Source: Azospirillum sp.
GTDB taxonomy: Bacteria; Pseudomonadota; Alphaproteobacteria; Azospirillales; Azospirillaceae
Length of the DNA: 64,000 bases
Direction: 5' to 3'
Assembly (NCBI GenBank): GCA_027486405.1
Contig: JAIXPD010000024.1
Span: forward strand, 248,001 to 312,000
The stretch's first letter is position 1. Every line of letters starts with the position of its first letter. The notes below the pieces were generated by a model that saw nothing but the letters and a program-made list of their open reading frames with translations, had not been told where the DNA came from and did no database searches. The position numbers and the translations under genes were made by a program. Shown here one piece after another: positions 29,184 to 38,547 of the stretch.

Positions 29184-29579
29184 TTACTTCTTCTCGATCA
29201 ACTCGATTTTGTAACCGTCCGGATCCTCGATGAAGGCGATCACGGTGGTTCCATGCTTCATCGGGCCGGGTGGGCGGGGGATCGACACGCCTTCCGCCGC
29301 CAGCGCCGCGCAGGTGGCGTAAATGTCCGGCACGCCAAGCGCGATGTGGCCGAAACCGCTGCCGATGACATAAGGCTCGGTCTGGTCCCAATTGTGGGTC
29401 AGTTCGATCACCGCCGTGTCGGATTCGTCACCGTAACCGACAAAGGCGAGGGTGAAGCGGCCGCTTTCGTAATCCGTGCGGCGCAGCAGCGTCATGCCGA
29501 GCAGGCGGGTGTAAAAATCGATGGACGTGTCGAGGTCCAAGACGCGCAGCATGGTGTGCAGCAGACGAAAATTGCTCAT
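29184..29579 (-). CDS. gloA: Lactoylglutathione lyase (glyoxalase I)
   Basis: The enzyme isomerises the methylglyoxal-glutathione hemithioacetal to S-lactoylglutathione. The 131-residue protein has the paired beta-alpha-beta-beta-beta modules, with metal-ligand regions LLHTMLRVLDLD (His), TAVIELTHNWD (Glu), GSGFGHIALGV (His) and the C-terminal DPDGYKIELIE (Glu). These His and Glu ligands are those of the nickel-type bacterial enzymes. AAAGG lies 6 nt before the ATG at 29579. It follows lpxB in map order but is transcribed upstream of it, 23 bp away. Confidence 0.95.
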   Translation of the reverse strand: MSNFRLLHTMLRVLDLDTSIDFYTRLLGMTLLRRTDYESGRFTLAFVGYGDESDTAVIELTHNWDQTEPYVIGSGFGHIALGVPDIYATCAALAAEGVSIPRPPGPMKHGTTVIAFIEDPDGYKIELIEKK

Positions 29580-29602
29580 GTTCCACCTTTCCCGTTTCGG
29601 GC

Positions 29603-30805
29603 TTATCCCCTGTTGGGGTGTTGGCTGACGAGATCCAGGACGACGCGGGCGGCCCGCTCGCTGGGCGGAACATCCCCCTGCCCCAACCAGCGCGCCACCT
29701 CCGCCACCCCGTCGATCTGTTCCTGCCGGGCCTGCGGGTTGTCGAGCAGACGGCCGAGCGCGTCGGCGAGGCGATCGGGGCGGCACTCCTCCTGCAACAG
29801 CTCCGGGACCAGCATCCGGTCAAGCATCAGATTGACAAGATTGACGTATTTGACCCGGATCAGCCGACGGTACAGCGCCACCGTGATTGGATTCAGGCGA
29901 TAGGCGATGACCGACGGCAACTGGGCCAAGGCAAGCTCCAACGCCACCGTGCCCGACGCCGCAAGCGCCACCTCCGCCGCCGCAAAGGCGTCGTGCTTGT
30001 CCGCGTCGCCCTCCACCAAGATGGTGCGCAGCGGCCAATCGGCAAGCGCGGCGGCCACCCGGTCCCGCACCGTGGCCACGGTTGGGACCACCGCCACCAG
30101 ATTGGGATGGCGGGGCGTCAACCGTTCCAACGTGGCGCGGAAATCCGGCAACAGGCGCGACACCTCCCCCTTGCGGCTGCCCGGCAGCACCACGACCACA
30201 CGGTCGCTGTCCGCCACGCCATGCGCCGCCCGGAAGCGGGCACCGTCACCCCGCCCCGCCCCGCTTTCCACCACCGAATGACCGACAAAGCTGCACGGCA
30301 GACCTTCGCGTTCAAAATAGGGCGGTTCAAAGGGCAGGATCGCCAGCAGGTGATCGTACAGCGCCGCGTATTTCGCCGCCCGCTTCGGCTTCCAGGCCCA
30401 CACCGTGGGGGCGACGTAATGGATGAGCGGAATGGACGGTTCCGCCGCACGGACCTTTTTGGCAACCCGCAAGGTGAAGCCCGGCGAATCGATGCCGATC
30501 ACCGCGTCGGGCCGTGCGCGCAGGATCTCGGCCGCCGTCTGGTCGATGCGCCGAATCAGGTTGGGCAGGTGCGGCAGCAGTTCAAACACGCCGAACAGGG
30601 TGAGTTCGCCCATGGGAAACAGGCTGACCAACCCCTCGGCGATCATTTTTTCGCCACCAATGCCGATGAAACGGACCTGCCCGCCGGTCAACCGCTTGGC
30701 CGCCGCCATCAACCGCGCGCCCAGCGCGTCGCCCGACGGCTCTCCGGCCATGACGAACAGGGTTGGGACGAATGGAGTTGGAACGAACGGGGTCGGGCCG
30801 CTCAC
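29603..30805 (-). CDS. lpxB: Lipid-A-disaccharide synthase
   Basis: LpxB joins UDP-2,3-diacylglucosamine and lipid X to form the lipid A disaccharide on the inner face of the membrane. The 400-residue protein has MAGEPSGDALGARLM, VMGELTLFG-like FPMGELTLFGVFELLPHL, IDSPGFTLRVAKKV and VLPGSRKGEVSRLLP. The N-terminal strand is unusual: it contains the five-residue repeat FVPTP/FVPTL, coded by imperfect 15-bp repeats near 30768-30797. ATG overlaps the lpxI stop (ATGA). Confidence 0.96.
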   Translation of the reverse strand: MSGPTPFVPTPFVPTLFVMAGEPSGDALGARLMAAAKRLTGGQVRFIGIGGEKMIAEGLVSLFPMGELTLFGVFELLPHLPNLIRRIDQTAAEILRARPDAVIGIDSPGFTLRVAKKVRAAEPSIPLIHYVAPTVWAWKPKRAAKYAALYDHLLAILPFEPPYFEREGLPCSFVGHSVVESGAGRGDGARFRAAHGVADSDRVVVVLPGSRKGEVSRLLPDFRATLERLTPRHPNLVAVVPTVATVRDRVAAALADWPLRTILVEGDADKHDAFAAAEVALAASGTVALELALAQLPSVIAYRLNPITVALYRRLIRVKYVNLVNLMLDRMLVPELLQEECRPDRLADALGRLLDNPQARQEQIDGVAEVARWLGQGDVPPSERAARVVLDLVSQHPNRG

Positions 30806-31653
30806 GCCGCACCCCCGGCGGGAATCTCGATGCCGACCACGAACAGGCCAAGCCGATCGGCGGTGGCCGCCACCGCCTCGCGGTCGATCAACAGGCTGCC
30901 CCCCGCTTCGATGGCCACGCCGCGCAAGCCAGCCGCCGCCGCCCGCTCGACGGTGGTCACGCCCATGGTTGGCAGATCGATGCGGCGATCCTGGTTGGGT
31001 TTCTTCACCTTGACCAACACACCACCCGGGCCGGGCCGGGCCAAGGCGGCGCAGCGCGCGAGCATGGCGTCGGTTCCCTCGATGGCCTCCACCGCCAGAA
31101 CCAAGCCCTGCTGCACCACCGCCCCTTGCCCGACATCCAGATCGCCCAGGGCGCGGGCCACCTGAACGGCGCGGGCGATGTCGCGTTCGGCCTCCGCGTC
31201 GGGGGTGAGCGCGCCGACGGGGCCGGGAACGGTCAACAAATCCTTCAGCACGTCGTGAAGCCCGACAACGCGAAAGCCCTCCCCCTCCAACTCCCGCGCC
31301 ACCGCGCGCAGCAGCCCATCATCGCCCAGCGCACGGGTCCCCACCCGCGCCAGAAAGCGCGTGGTCCACCAGTCGGGCAGCAGTTCGGTGAAAGAGGGGC
31401 GCTTGACCGGTCCGGCGAAGACGATGTCGTCCACGCCTTCCTCGTGCAGGCGGCGGATGATGCTGCCCGCCGCGCCGAATCGGCTCCACAGATGCGGCCA
31501 GCCGATCACGGTTTCGGGGTCGGTGTGCCCGTCAAACGCGACGATGAAGACCGCGCGCCCCTGCCCCCGCACGGCCGCTGCGATGCGGGCGGGCAAGCTG
31601 CCGCCACCCGCCAGGATCGCCAATGTGCGCCCGGACACGCCGGTTGCCCCCAC
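30802..31653 (-). CDS. lpxI: UDP-2,3-diacylglucosamine pyrophosphatase LpxI
   Basis: LpxI hydrolyses UDP-2,3-diacylglucosamine to lipid X. It replaces LpxH in Alphaproteobacteria and belongs to the former DUF1009 family. The 283-residue protein has LAILAGGGSLPARIA at the start and the C-terminal signature of KVKKPNQDRRIDLPTMGVTT and IEIPAGG, with the catalytic Asp region around DRRIDLPT. A GTG start 5 nt after the lpxA stop is used. A second in-frame GTG five codons later is possible. Confidence 0.95.
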   Translation of the reverse strand: MGATGVSGRTLAILAGGGSLPARIAAAVRGQGRAVFIVAFDGHTDPETVIGWPHLWSRFGAAGSIIRRLHEEGVDDIVFAGPVKRPSFTELLPDWWTTRFLARVGTRALGDDGLLRAVARELEGEGFRVVGLHDVLKDLLTVPGPVGALTPDAEAERDIARAVQVARALGDLDVGQGAVVQQGLVLAVEAIEGTDAMLARCAALARPGPGGVLVKVKKPNQDRRIDLPTMGVTTVERAAAAGLRGVAIEAGGSLLIDREAVAATADRLGLFVVGIEIPAGGAA

Positions 31654-31658
31654 CCCGG

Positions 31659-32453
31659 TCAGGATTCGCGGGGTTGGCAGAGCGACCGCGACTCCTTGGC
31701 GCGGATGAAGGCGACCACATCGGCCACCAACGCCCGTTGGCCGAAATCGCGCTCCACCTCGTCCAGCCGTTCAGCAAAAGTGCCTTCCGGACCGAACAGG
31801 TTGCGATAGGCCGCGCGCAGGGCGTGGATCTCATCCTTTTTGAAGCCGCGACGCTCCAAACCGATGATGTTCAGCCCGGCCAGACGGGCGCGGTCGCCCA
31901 TCACGGTGCCAAAGGGGATGACGTCGTTTTCAACGCCGGACATGCCGCCGATCATCGCGTGCGCGCCAATGCGAACGAACTGCCGCACCGCCGACAGACC
32001 GCCGATGATGACATAGTCGCCCAACACGACATGGCCGCCGAGCGTGGCGTTGTTGGCCATGATGACGTGATCGCCGACGATGCAATCATGGGCGACGTGC
32101 GATCCCATCATGAACAGCCCGTCGTCCCCAACCTTGGTCAGCATGCCGCCGCCCTCGGTTCCGGGATTCATGGTGACATGCTCGCGGATCTGGTTGCGCG
32201 CGCCGATGATGAGTTCCGACGGTTCGCCGTGGAACTTCAAATCCTGCGGGCGATGGCCGATGGAGGCGAACGGATAGATCACCGTGTCGGCCCCGATCCG
32301 CGTGCGTCCATCGACGGCGACATGGGACACCAGCCGCACGCCATCGCCCAATTCGACATTCGGGCCGACCACACAGAAGGGGCCGATCGAAACGCCCTCG
32401 CCCAGCGAGGCCGCCGGATCGACGATGGCGGACGGATGGATGGTGGTGGTCAT
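31659..32453 (-). CDS. lpxA: UDP-N-acetylglucosamine acyltransferase
   Basis: LpxA moves a 3-hydroxyacyl chain from ACP to UDP-GlcNAc, the first lipid A step. The 264-residue protein is a left-handed parallel beta helix of hexapeptide repeats (for example IGPFCVVGPNVELGDG, VGDHVIMANNATLGGHVVLG) with the catalytic His in GSHVAHDCIVG and a helical C-terminal region. Its ATG overlaps the fabZ stop by 4 bp, so fabZ, lpxA, lpxI and lpxB form one coupled unit. Confidence 0.97.
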   Translation of the reverse strand: MTTTIHPSAIVDPAASLGEGVSIGPFCVVGPNVELGDGVRLVSHVAVDGRTRIGADTVIYPFASIGHRPQDLKFHGEPSELIIGARNQIREHVTMNPGTEGGGMLTKVGDDGLFMMGSHVAHDCIVGDHVIMANNATLGGHVVLGDYVIIGGLSAVRQFVRIGAHAMIGGMSGVENDVIPFGTVMGDRARLAGLNIIGLERRGFKKDEIHALRAAYRNLFGPEGTFAERLDEVERDFGQRALVADVVAFIRAKESRSLCQPRES

Positions 32454-32932
32454 TTCTCGTCCAGGATCATGGCGGAATAGACGGCTTCGGCGACCAGGAC
32501 GCCGTTCACCTTGGCTTCACCCTTGAACTTCCAGACATTCGCACGCTGGCGCTGCTTGGTGACGTGGATGTGGATCGTGTCGCCCGGCGTCACCGGACGG
32601 CGGAACCGCGCCTCGTCCACGGTCATGAAATAGACCAGCTTGCCTTCGGCTTCCTTGCCGAGCGTGCCAACCACCAGAACGGCGGAGGTTTGCGCCATCG
32701 CCTCGATGATGAGGACGCCGGGCATCACCGGACGGGACGGGAAATGGCCCTGGAAATAGGGTTCGTTGATCGAGACGTTCTTCACGCCCACCGCGCTTTC
32801 GCCCAGCACGATGTCGATCACCCGCTCGATCATCAGGATCGGGTAGCGGTGCGGAATCATTTCCATGATGCGGACGACGTCGATGTCCGCCATCCGCTTG
32901 TCTTGCGAATTGTTCTCTGCCGTTGCGTCCAT
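32450..32932 (-). CDS. fabZ: 3-hydroxyacyl-ACP dehydratase FabZ
   Basis: FabZ removes water from 3-hydroxyacyl-ACP in fatty acid synthesis and competes with LpxA for the same substrate. The 160-residue hot-dog-fold protein has the catalytic His in IPHRYPILMIERV and Glu in MPGVLIIEAMAQ. The start is not certain: ATG at 32932 is used. A later ATG (MADIDVVRI) would give the more common 147-residue length, and an upstream GTG at 32959 a longer one. It heads the lpx unit and is cut off from ompH by a terminator. Confidence 0.95.
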   Translation of the reverse strand: MDATAENNSQDKRMADIDVVRIMEMIPHRYPILMIERVIDIVLGESAVGVKNVSINEPYFQGHFPSRPVMPGVLIIEAMAQTSAVLVVGTLGKEAEGKLVYFMTVDEARFRRPVTPGDTIHIHVTKQRQRANVWKFKGEAKVNGVLVAEAVYSAMILDEK

Positions 32933-33079
32933 AGTCCGGCCGCCCACCTTTCCAAACACCGCCTGAGGTTATCACGGAACCCGATGCCGGACCCGACGGA
33001 TCGCGCCGCCGCACCGGTCCCAACGCCCGTCTTCATGCCGCATTTTCGCGGCTGTCGCAACGACCGCCATCCCTTATGG

Positions 33080-33116
33080 AAAAAGCCGCCATCATCCCGA
33101 TCAGGACGATGGCGGC
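33080..33116 (-). terminator. Intrinsic terminator after ompH
   Basis: A 9-bp stem (GCCGCCATC at 33085-33093, GATGGCGGC at 33108-33116) is followed on the minus strand by five Ts. It lies 21 bp past the ompH stop, in the 204-bp gap before fabZ, which is otherwise empty of genes. Confidence 0.85.
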
Positions 33117-33136
33117 CTTCCGATCACACGAACGTC

Positions 33137-33784
33137 TTACTGCTTGGGAACGTTCAGCGCCACTTGCGGCAGCTTCTTGTTCACCCGGTCCATCACCGTG
33201 TCGGTCACGTCCAGTTGCGTGTCGACCAGAACGAACTGCTGACGGGCCAGCACCAGATTCGCACCGCGTTCGCGGGCGACGTCGGCGACGACTTCGACCA
33301 TCGTCTTGTGCACCACCGCCATCGCGTCGTTCAGCGTGGTTTCCAGAACGCGCTTGCGCGTCTGCACCGTCTTCTGAACGTCGGCGACCTGCTTTTCGAA
33401 GTCGCGGCGCTTGTTGGCGAGCGCGTCCGGCGACAGAACGGTCTGCTGCTTGCGCAGCTCGTCCTCGCCCTTGCGCAGCTTGTCTTCCAGACCGGAAATT
33501 TCCTTCTGGTAGGTGTCGCGCAGGGCTTCGAACGACTTGGTGATGCTCTTGGAGGCGTTGGACTCCTGCATCACCTTCTGGACGTCGATGACAGCGATGA
33601 GCGGAGCCTTCAGCTCCGCCGCCTTCGCCGCGTCGGCGGGCTTGGTCGCTTCGGCAGGCTTGGCCGCATCGGGCTTCGGAGCCTCCTGGGCGAACGCCAC
33701 CGGAGCGGCCAGGGACAAACCGGCGCTGATCGCGGCGGAAAGAACGGCGGCGCGAACCGCCGTCTGGAAGATGCTGACTTGCAT
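33137..33784 (-). CDS. skp: Periplasmic chaperone OmpH/Skp family
   Basis: Skp holds unfolded outer membrane proteins in the periplasm and hands them to the Bam complex. The 215-residue protein has a signal peptide ending AFAQ, an unusual Ala/Lys/Pro-rich mature N terminus (APKPDAAKPAEATKPADA), then IAVIDVQKVMQES and long charged helices (residues ~85-180) that form the tentacle coiled coils. ATG at 33784 starts 1 bp after the bamA stop, so it is coupled to bamA. A strong terminator follows. Confidence 0.92.
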   Translation of the reverse strand: MQVSIFQTAVRAAVLSAAISAGLSLAAPVAFAQEAPKPDAAKPAEATKPADAAKAAELKAPLIAVIDVQKVMQESNASKSITKSFEALRDTYQKEISGLEDKLRKGEDELRKQQTVLSPDALANKRRDFEKQVADVQKTVQTRKRVLETTLNDAMAVVHKTMVEVVADVARERGANLVLARQQFVLVDTQLDVTDTVMDRVNKKLPQVALNVPKQ

Positions 33785-33785
33785 G

Positions 33786-36131
33786 TTAGAACCTGGTTCC
33801 GAAGCTGAAGCGGATGAGTTCTTTCTTGTCGTAGCTTTCCTTGCGCAGCGGCAGGGCCACATCAAGCCGGATCGGCCCGAACGGCGACTTCCACGACACG
33901 CCGGTGCCCACCGACACGCGAATCGACTCGCTTTCCTTGACCACCGGATCGCTGATCCCGGACTTGCCAAGCGTGCCCGCGTCGGTGAAGGCGTGGCCCA
34001 ACAGACCGAACTCCTCCGGCAAACCGAAGGGGAAGCTCATTTCCACCGAGGCGCGGGCGTAGCGCGTGCCACCCAGCGAGTCGCCGGTGGACACATCGCG
34101 CGCGCCGATGCCGGCGGTGTTGAAACCGCGCAGCGTGTCGCCGCCGATGAAGAAGCGGTCGGCCAGGGACACCTTTTGCCCAAGGCCGACGATGTAACCG
34201 ATTTCGCCCGAAGTGCTGAGCACCCAGTTTTCCGCGCCCAAGGGCAGGTAATAACCACCGCTGATGCGGTTGCGCAGGAACCGCACCGACCCGCCCAAAC
34301 CGGCGATGTCGTTGGTCATGCGCAGGTAATAGCCTTCGGTCGGGGTCAGCTTGCTGTTGCGCATGTCATAGGTCAGTTCCTGACCGATGAGCGAGGTCAA
34401 ACGTTCGCCGCGCTGCTCCTTGACCCACTTCGACGCGGTGGAGGCCACCTCTTCGATCAAGGTGTCCTGGAGCTGATAATAGACACGCTGGCGCAGATGC
34501 TCGCTCAACGGGAAGCCCAGACGCAGGGCGAAGCCCGTGTTCTTCTCGTTGAAAGAGCTTTCGTTCTGGTAGTTGCGGCGGACCCGGAACAGATCGACGC
34601 CCGCCGACATGTCGCGGTCCATGAAATACGGCTCCGTGAAGGAGATGTCGTATTCCTGGCGCTTGCCGGACACTGTGGCACCCAGTCGCAGGTCCTGGCC
34701 CCGGCCGAGCAGATTGCGTTCGCGAATCGAGAAGTCGCCGAGCGGACCGTCGGAGGTCGAGAAACCGGCACCGACGGAGATTTCACCGGTCGATTGCTCC
34801 GCCACCTCGACGTTCACCGCCGACCGGTCGGGGACCGTGGTTTCCGCCGTGGTGATGTTCACCCGCTCGAAATAGCCCAAATCCTTGATGCGCTGTTCGG
34901 AGCGCTTCAGCTTGGACGCGTTGAACGGGTCGCCTTCCGACAGCAGCATCTCGCGCCGGATCACCTTGTCCAGCGTGCGGACGTTGCCGTTGATGTCGAT
35001 GCGGTCCACGAACACGCGCGGGCCTTCCACCACCTCATAGGTGATGTCGACCGTTTGGTTGTCACGGTTGCGGTTGATGCGCGGACGAATGTCCACGAAG
35101 GCGTATTGCAGATCACCGACCGCGTTGGTCAGCTTGGTGATCGTGTTCTCGACCTCCTGCGCGTTGTACCAATTCCCTTCCTTGGTGGTCAGGATGTCGG
35201 CCAGCTGCGAGGCGTCGATTTGCTTGATCTGGGTTTTGATGTCGACCTTGCCGAACTTGTAGCGCTCACCCTCTTCGATCGTGAAGGTGATGAAGAACGC
35301 CTCGCGATCCGGGGTCAGTTCGGCCACCGCCGACACCACGCGGAAATCGGCGTAGCCTTCCTTCAGATAGAAGCGGCGCAACAGGTCGCGGTCATAGGCC
35401 AGACGATCCGGATCGTAATTGTCATCCGAGGTCAGGAAGCGCCACCAGGCTGTTTCCTTGGTCTGGATCGACTCGCGCAACGACCCGTCGGAGAATTTCT
35501 CGTTGCCGACAAAGGTGATGCCGCGCACACCGGTGCGCACCCCTTCGTTGATCTCGAACACCAGATCGACGCGGTTCTGGTCGAGCTGGATGATCTTCGG
35601 CTCCACCGTGGCGGCAAAGCGGCCCTGGCGGCGGTAGATGTCCTGAATGCGCTGAACGTCGTTCTGGACACGCGTGCGGGTGTAGACGACGCGGGGACGA
35701 AGCTGGATTTCCTTTTCCAGATTGTCCTTTTCGATGCGCCGGTTCCCCTCGAAGGCGATGCGGTTGATGATCGGGTTTTCCGCCACCACCACGACCAGCA
35801 CGTCGCCCTGACGCTTCAGATTGACGTCGGAAAACAGGCCGGTGTTGAACAGCGCCTTCAACGAACGGTCGATCCGGTCGGGATCGAACGGATCGCCCGG
35901 CTGAATCGTGAGATAGGAGCGGACGGTCGACGCCTCGATTCGCTGAATGCCCTCGACACGGATATCCCGCACCGTCCCGCCGGAAAACACCTGCGCGACC
36001 AGCGTGCCGGGCACCGTCAGCGGCGCACCGCTCTGGGCAAGGGCAACAGACACCGTCGTCATGGCGCAGCCGGCCAACAGGCCCGCCACCAGAACTTTGC
36101 TCGACACCGGCAAATCACCGCTCCCTGGCAT
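33786..36131 (-). CDS. bamA: Outer membrane protein assembly factor BamA
   Basis: BamA is the central pore of the machine that folds beta-barrel proteins into the outer membrane. The 781-residue protein has a signal peptide (VAGLLAGCAMTTVSVALAQ), five POTRA repeats over about residues 50-410 (first one VRDIRVEGIQRIEASTVRSYL), then a 16-strand barrel ending in Phe (FGTRF), the usual C-terminal signal. ATG at 36131 has no binding site. A TTG nine codons... downstream region near 36115, after GGGAG, could be the true start and would still keep the signal peptide. It follows rseP by 12 bp. Confidence 0.95.
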   Translation of the reverse strand: MPGSGDLPVSSKVLVAGLLAGCAMTTVSVALAQSGAPLTVPGTLVAQVFSGGTVRDIRVEGIQRIEASTVRSYLTIQPGDPFDPDRIDRSLKALFNTGLFSDVNLKRQGDVLVVVVAENPIINRIAFEGNRRIEKDNLEKEIQLRPRVVYTRTRVQNDVQRIQDIYRRQGRFAATVEPKIIQLDQNRVDLVFEINEGVRTGVRGITFVGNEKFSDGSLRESIQTKETAWWRFLTSDDNYDPDRLAYDRDLLRRFYLKEGYADFRVVSAVAELTPDREAFFITFTIEEGERYKFGKVDIKTQIKQIDASQLADILTTKEGNWYNAQEVENTITKLTNAVGDLQYAFVDIRPRINRNRDNQTVDITYEVVEGPRVFVDRIDINGNVRTLDKVIRREMLLSEGDPFNASKLKRSEQRIKDLGYFERVNITTAETTVPDRSAVNVEVAEQSTGEISVGAGFSTSDGPLGDFSIRERNLLGRGQDLRLGATVSGKRQEYDISFTEPYFMDRDMSAGVDLFRVRRNYQNESSFNEKNTGFALRLGFPLSEHLRQRVYYQLQDTLIEEVASTASKWVKEQRGERLTSLIGQELTYDMRNSKLTPTEGYYLRMTNDIAGLGGSVRFLRNRISGGYYLPLGAENWVLSTSGEIGYIVGLGQKVSLADRFFIGGDTLRGFNTAGIGARDVSTGDSLGGTRYARASVEMSFPFGLPEEFGLLGHAFTDAGTLGKSGISDPVVKESESIRVSVGTGVSWKSPFGPIRLDVALPLRKESYDKKELIRFSFGTRF

Positions 36132-36142
36132 TTGGGGGTTGG

Positions 36143-37276
36143 TTAAGACACCAATCCCCGGAAGAAATCGACCACGCGCAGCTGAACCAAATCGTTCCAC
36201 GTGGCGAAGACCATGAGCGTTAATACCAAAGCCAATCCAATGCGGAAACCGTATTCTTGCGCCCGCGCACCGAGAGGGCGGCCAAGCGCCCCTTCAATCG
36301 CGTAAAACAGCAGGTGGCCGCCGTCGAGCATCGGCACCGGAAACAGGTTGATCAGGCCGAGATTGACCGACAGGAAGGCCATGAACCACACCAGCGGGTA
36401 CCAGCCGGATTGCGCCACCTCGCCCGACATCTGGGCGATGCGCAGCGGCCCACCCAATTCCTCCGTGCCACGCGAGCCTTCAATTATCTGGCCCAAGGCG
36501 GTGAAGGTCCCGGAAATCATGCCGTACACCTCACGCCCGGCCTGCCAGACGGCGGTCAGCGGGTCGTGACGCTTCATCTCCGATCCACCGCGCGAGATGC
36601 CAAGCTGGCCCACGCGGTGGCTGTTGCCCATGCGGTCCACCACCTCGCGCGCGTCCGGCGTGGCGGTCAACGCAATCATCTTGCCATCGCGCTCGACGTC
36701 CAGCCGCAGGGCTTCACCGGGCTTGATCGACACAACCGCGCGGATTTCCTCAAAACGCTGGATTTCCGTTCCGTCGATGGCGCGAATCAGGTCGCCGGGC
36801 TTCAGCCCGGCCCGCTCCGCCGCACTGCCCGGCTGCACCCCGCCGACATCGGGCGGCGTGAAGGACTGCCCGGCGGTGGCGAACAACACCGCCAGGACGG
36901 TGATGGAAAAGACAAAATTCGCGATCGGTCCGGCAGCGACCACCGCTGCGCGTTGCCCCAAACGCTTGTGATGGAAGGAAACCGCGCGCTCCTCGTCGGT
37001 CATCGCGGTCAGATGCGCGCCGGGCGTGCTGGCCGGATCGGCGTCGCCGAACATCTTCACATAGCCACCCAGCGGCAAAGCGCTGATTTTCCAACGGGTC
37101 CCAAGCTTGTCGGTGAAACCGAACAGCTCCGGCCCGAATCCGATGGAAAACACCTCGATCCGCACCCCGTTGCGGCGGGCGACGAGGTAATGGCCCAGCT
37201 CATGCACGAAGACGAGCACGGTCAGCACCAGCAGGAACGCCAGCACCGAAGACGAAAAACCGCCGAGAATGTCCAT
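36143..37276 (-). CDS. rseP: RseP site-2 zinc metalloprotease
   Basis: RseP cuts membrane-spanning substrates such as anti-sigma factors and leftover signal peptides. The 377-residue protein has the zinc motif HELGH in the first transmembrane helix (FVHELGHYLVARRNGV), a PDZ domain in the middle (VQPGSAAERAGLKPGDLIRAI), and the LDGGH motif (FPVPMLDGGHLLFY) supplying the third ligand near the C terminus. A single PDZ domain is evident, fewer than the two in E. coli RseP. It sits between dxr and bamA as is usual. Confidence 0.95.
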   Translation of the reverse strand: MDILGGFSSSVLAFLLVLTVLVFVHELGHYLVARRNGVRIEVFSIGFGPELFGFTDKLGTRWKISALPLGGYVKMFGDADPASTPGAHLTAMTDEERAVSFHHKRLGQRAAVVAAGPIANFVFSITVLAVLFATAGQSFTPPDVGGVQPGSAAERAGLKPGDLIRAIDGTEIQRFEEIRAVVSIKPGEALRLDVERDGKMIALTATPDAREVVDRMGNSHRVGQLGISRGGSEMKRHDPLTAVWQAGREVYGMISGTFTALGQIIEGSRGTEELGGPLRIAQMSGEVAQSGWYPLVWFMAFLSVNLGLINLFPVPMLDGGHLLFYAIEGALGRPLGARAQEYGFRIGLALVLTLMVFATWNDLVQLRVVDFFRGLVS

Positions 37277-37356
37277 GCTACCCTTTGCGCCCCTTGCCTT
37301 TGTGCCCCTTGGGGGCCTGATCGCGGATCACCGGCTGCCGTCGCCGCCGCAACGGA

Positions 37357-38547
37357 TCAGGTCGGCACACGGGCAGCGGCAACGCGTCGCGCGTCGGCGT
37401 CCGCCTCGCGCACCGCGTCAAGATCACGCAGCGGGCGGTGGGGCAACGCCGTCAACGTCCCCTCGACGATCCGTTCGATGTCGAGGAAGCCGATCCGGCG
37501 GTCAAGAAACGCCTGAACGGCCACTTCATTGGCGGCACTCAAAAGAGTAGGTGCGCTCCCCCCGCTTTGCAAGGCGGCCCGGGTCAGGCGCAGGGCGGGG
37601 AATCGGACCGGGTCGGGCGCTTCGAAGGTCAGCGTCGCCGCCTTGGTCAGATCGAGTCGCTCGGCCGGTGTCGCCAGCCGCGCGGGCCAGCCCAGGGCAT
37701 AGGCGATGGGCGTGCGCATGTCCGGCGTGCCAAGCTGGGCCAGAACCGACCCATCGACGTATTCGACCAGCGAATGGATGACCGATTGCGGATGCACCAG
37801 CACATCGATGCGCGGTTCGGGAATGTCGAACAGGAAATGCGCCTCGATCAGTTCCAACCCCTTGTTCATCAGGGTGGCGCTGTCGACCGAGATTTTGGCC
37901 CCCATGTCCCAGGTCGGATGGGCCACGGCCTGTTCCCGCGTGGCCGTCGCCATGAAGGCACGATCCTTGGTGCGGAACGGACCGCCCGATGCGGTCAGAA
38001 TCAAGCGGGCCACGCTCTCCGGGCGGGCGAAATCAAAGACCTGGTAAATGGCCGAATGCTCGCTGTCCACCGGCAGCAGGGTGGCCCCGTGGGCGCGCAC
38101 CTCCTCCATCATGAAGGCCCCGGCGCAGACCAGAACCTCCTTGTTGGCGAAGGCGACGATGGCCCCGCGCCGGATGGCGGCGAGCGTCGGCTCCAACCCG
38201 GCGAATCCGACGATGGCGGCCATCACCCAGTCCGACGGACGGGCGGCGGCCTCCACCACGGCTTGCGGACCGGCGGCGGCCTCAATCCCGGTTCCGGCCA
38301 GACGCTCCTTCAACTCGGCGTATCCGGCGGGGTCGGCCACCACCGCCAGACGGGCGTTCAGGCGCTTGGCCTGATCGGCCAACAGGGCGACGTTGCGGTT
38401 GGCGGTCAACGCCTCCACCGGAAAACGGTCAGGGTCGCGCGCCACCAGATCGACGGTCTGGGTTCCAACCGAACCGGTGGACCCGAGAATCGTCACACGC
38501 CGCTGTCCGGCACCCGCCGCCGCACCGCTGTTGGACGTCACCACCAT
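37357..38547 (-). CDS. dxr: 1-deoxy-D-xylulose 5-phosphate reductoisomerase
   Basis: Dxr makes 2-C-methyl-D-erythritol 4-phosphate, the committed step of the MEP isoprenoid pathway that feeds the UppS product next door. The 396-residue protein has the NADPH motif [22 protein letters not shown], the metal/substrate motif [13 protein letters not shown], and [20 protein letters not shown]. Its start overlaps the cdsA stop by 10 bp. An 80-bp gap separates it from rseP. Confidence 0.97.
   Translation of the reverse strand: MVVTSNSGAAAGAGQRRVTILGSTGSVGTQTVDLVARDPDRFPVEALTANRNVALLADQAKRLNARLAVVADPAGYAELKERLAGTGIEAAAGPQAVVEAAARPSDWVMAAIVGFAGLEPTLAAIRRGAIVAFANKEVLVCAGAFMMEEVRAHGATLLPVDSEHSAIYQVFDFARPESVARLILTASGGPFRTKDRAFMATATREQAVAHPTWDMGAKISVDSATLMNKGLELIEAHFLFDIPEPRIDVLVHPQSVIHSLVEYVDGSVLAQLGTPDMRTPIAYALGWPARLATPAERLDLTKAATLTFEAPDPVRFPALRLTRAALQSGGSAPTLLSAANEVAVQAFLDRRIGFLDIERIVEGTLTALPHRPLRDLDAVREADADARRVAAARVPT

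Noticed and set aside
33513..36146. 877-codon plus-strand frame opposite bamA and ompH
   Set aside because: BamA and Skp features are clear on the minus strand; the plus frame is a shadow.
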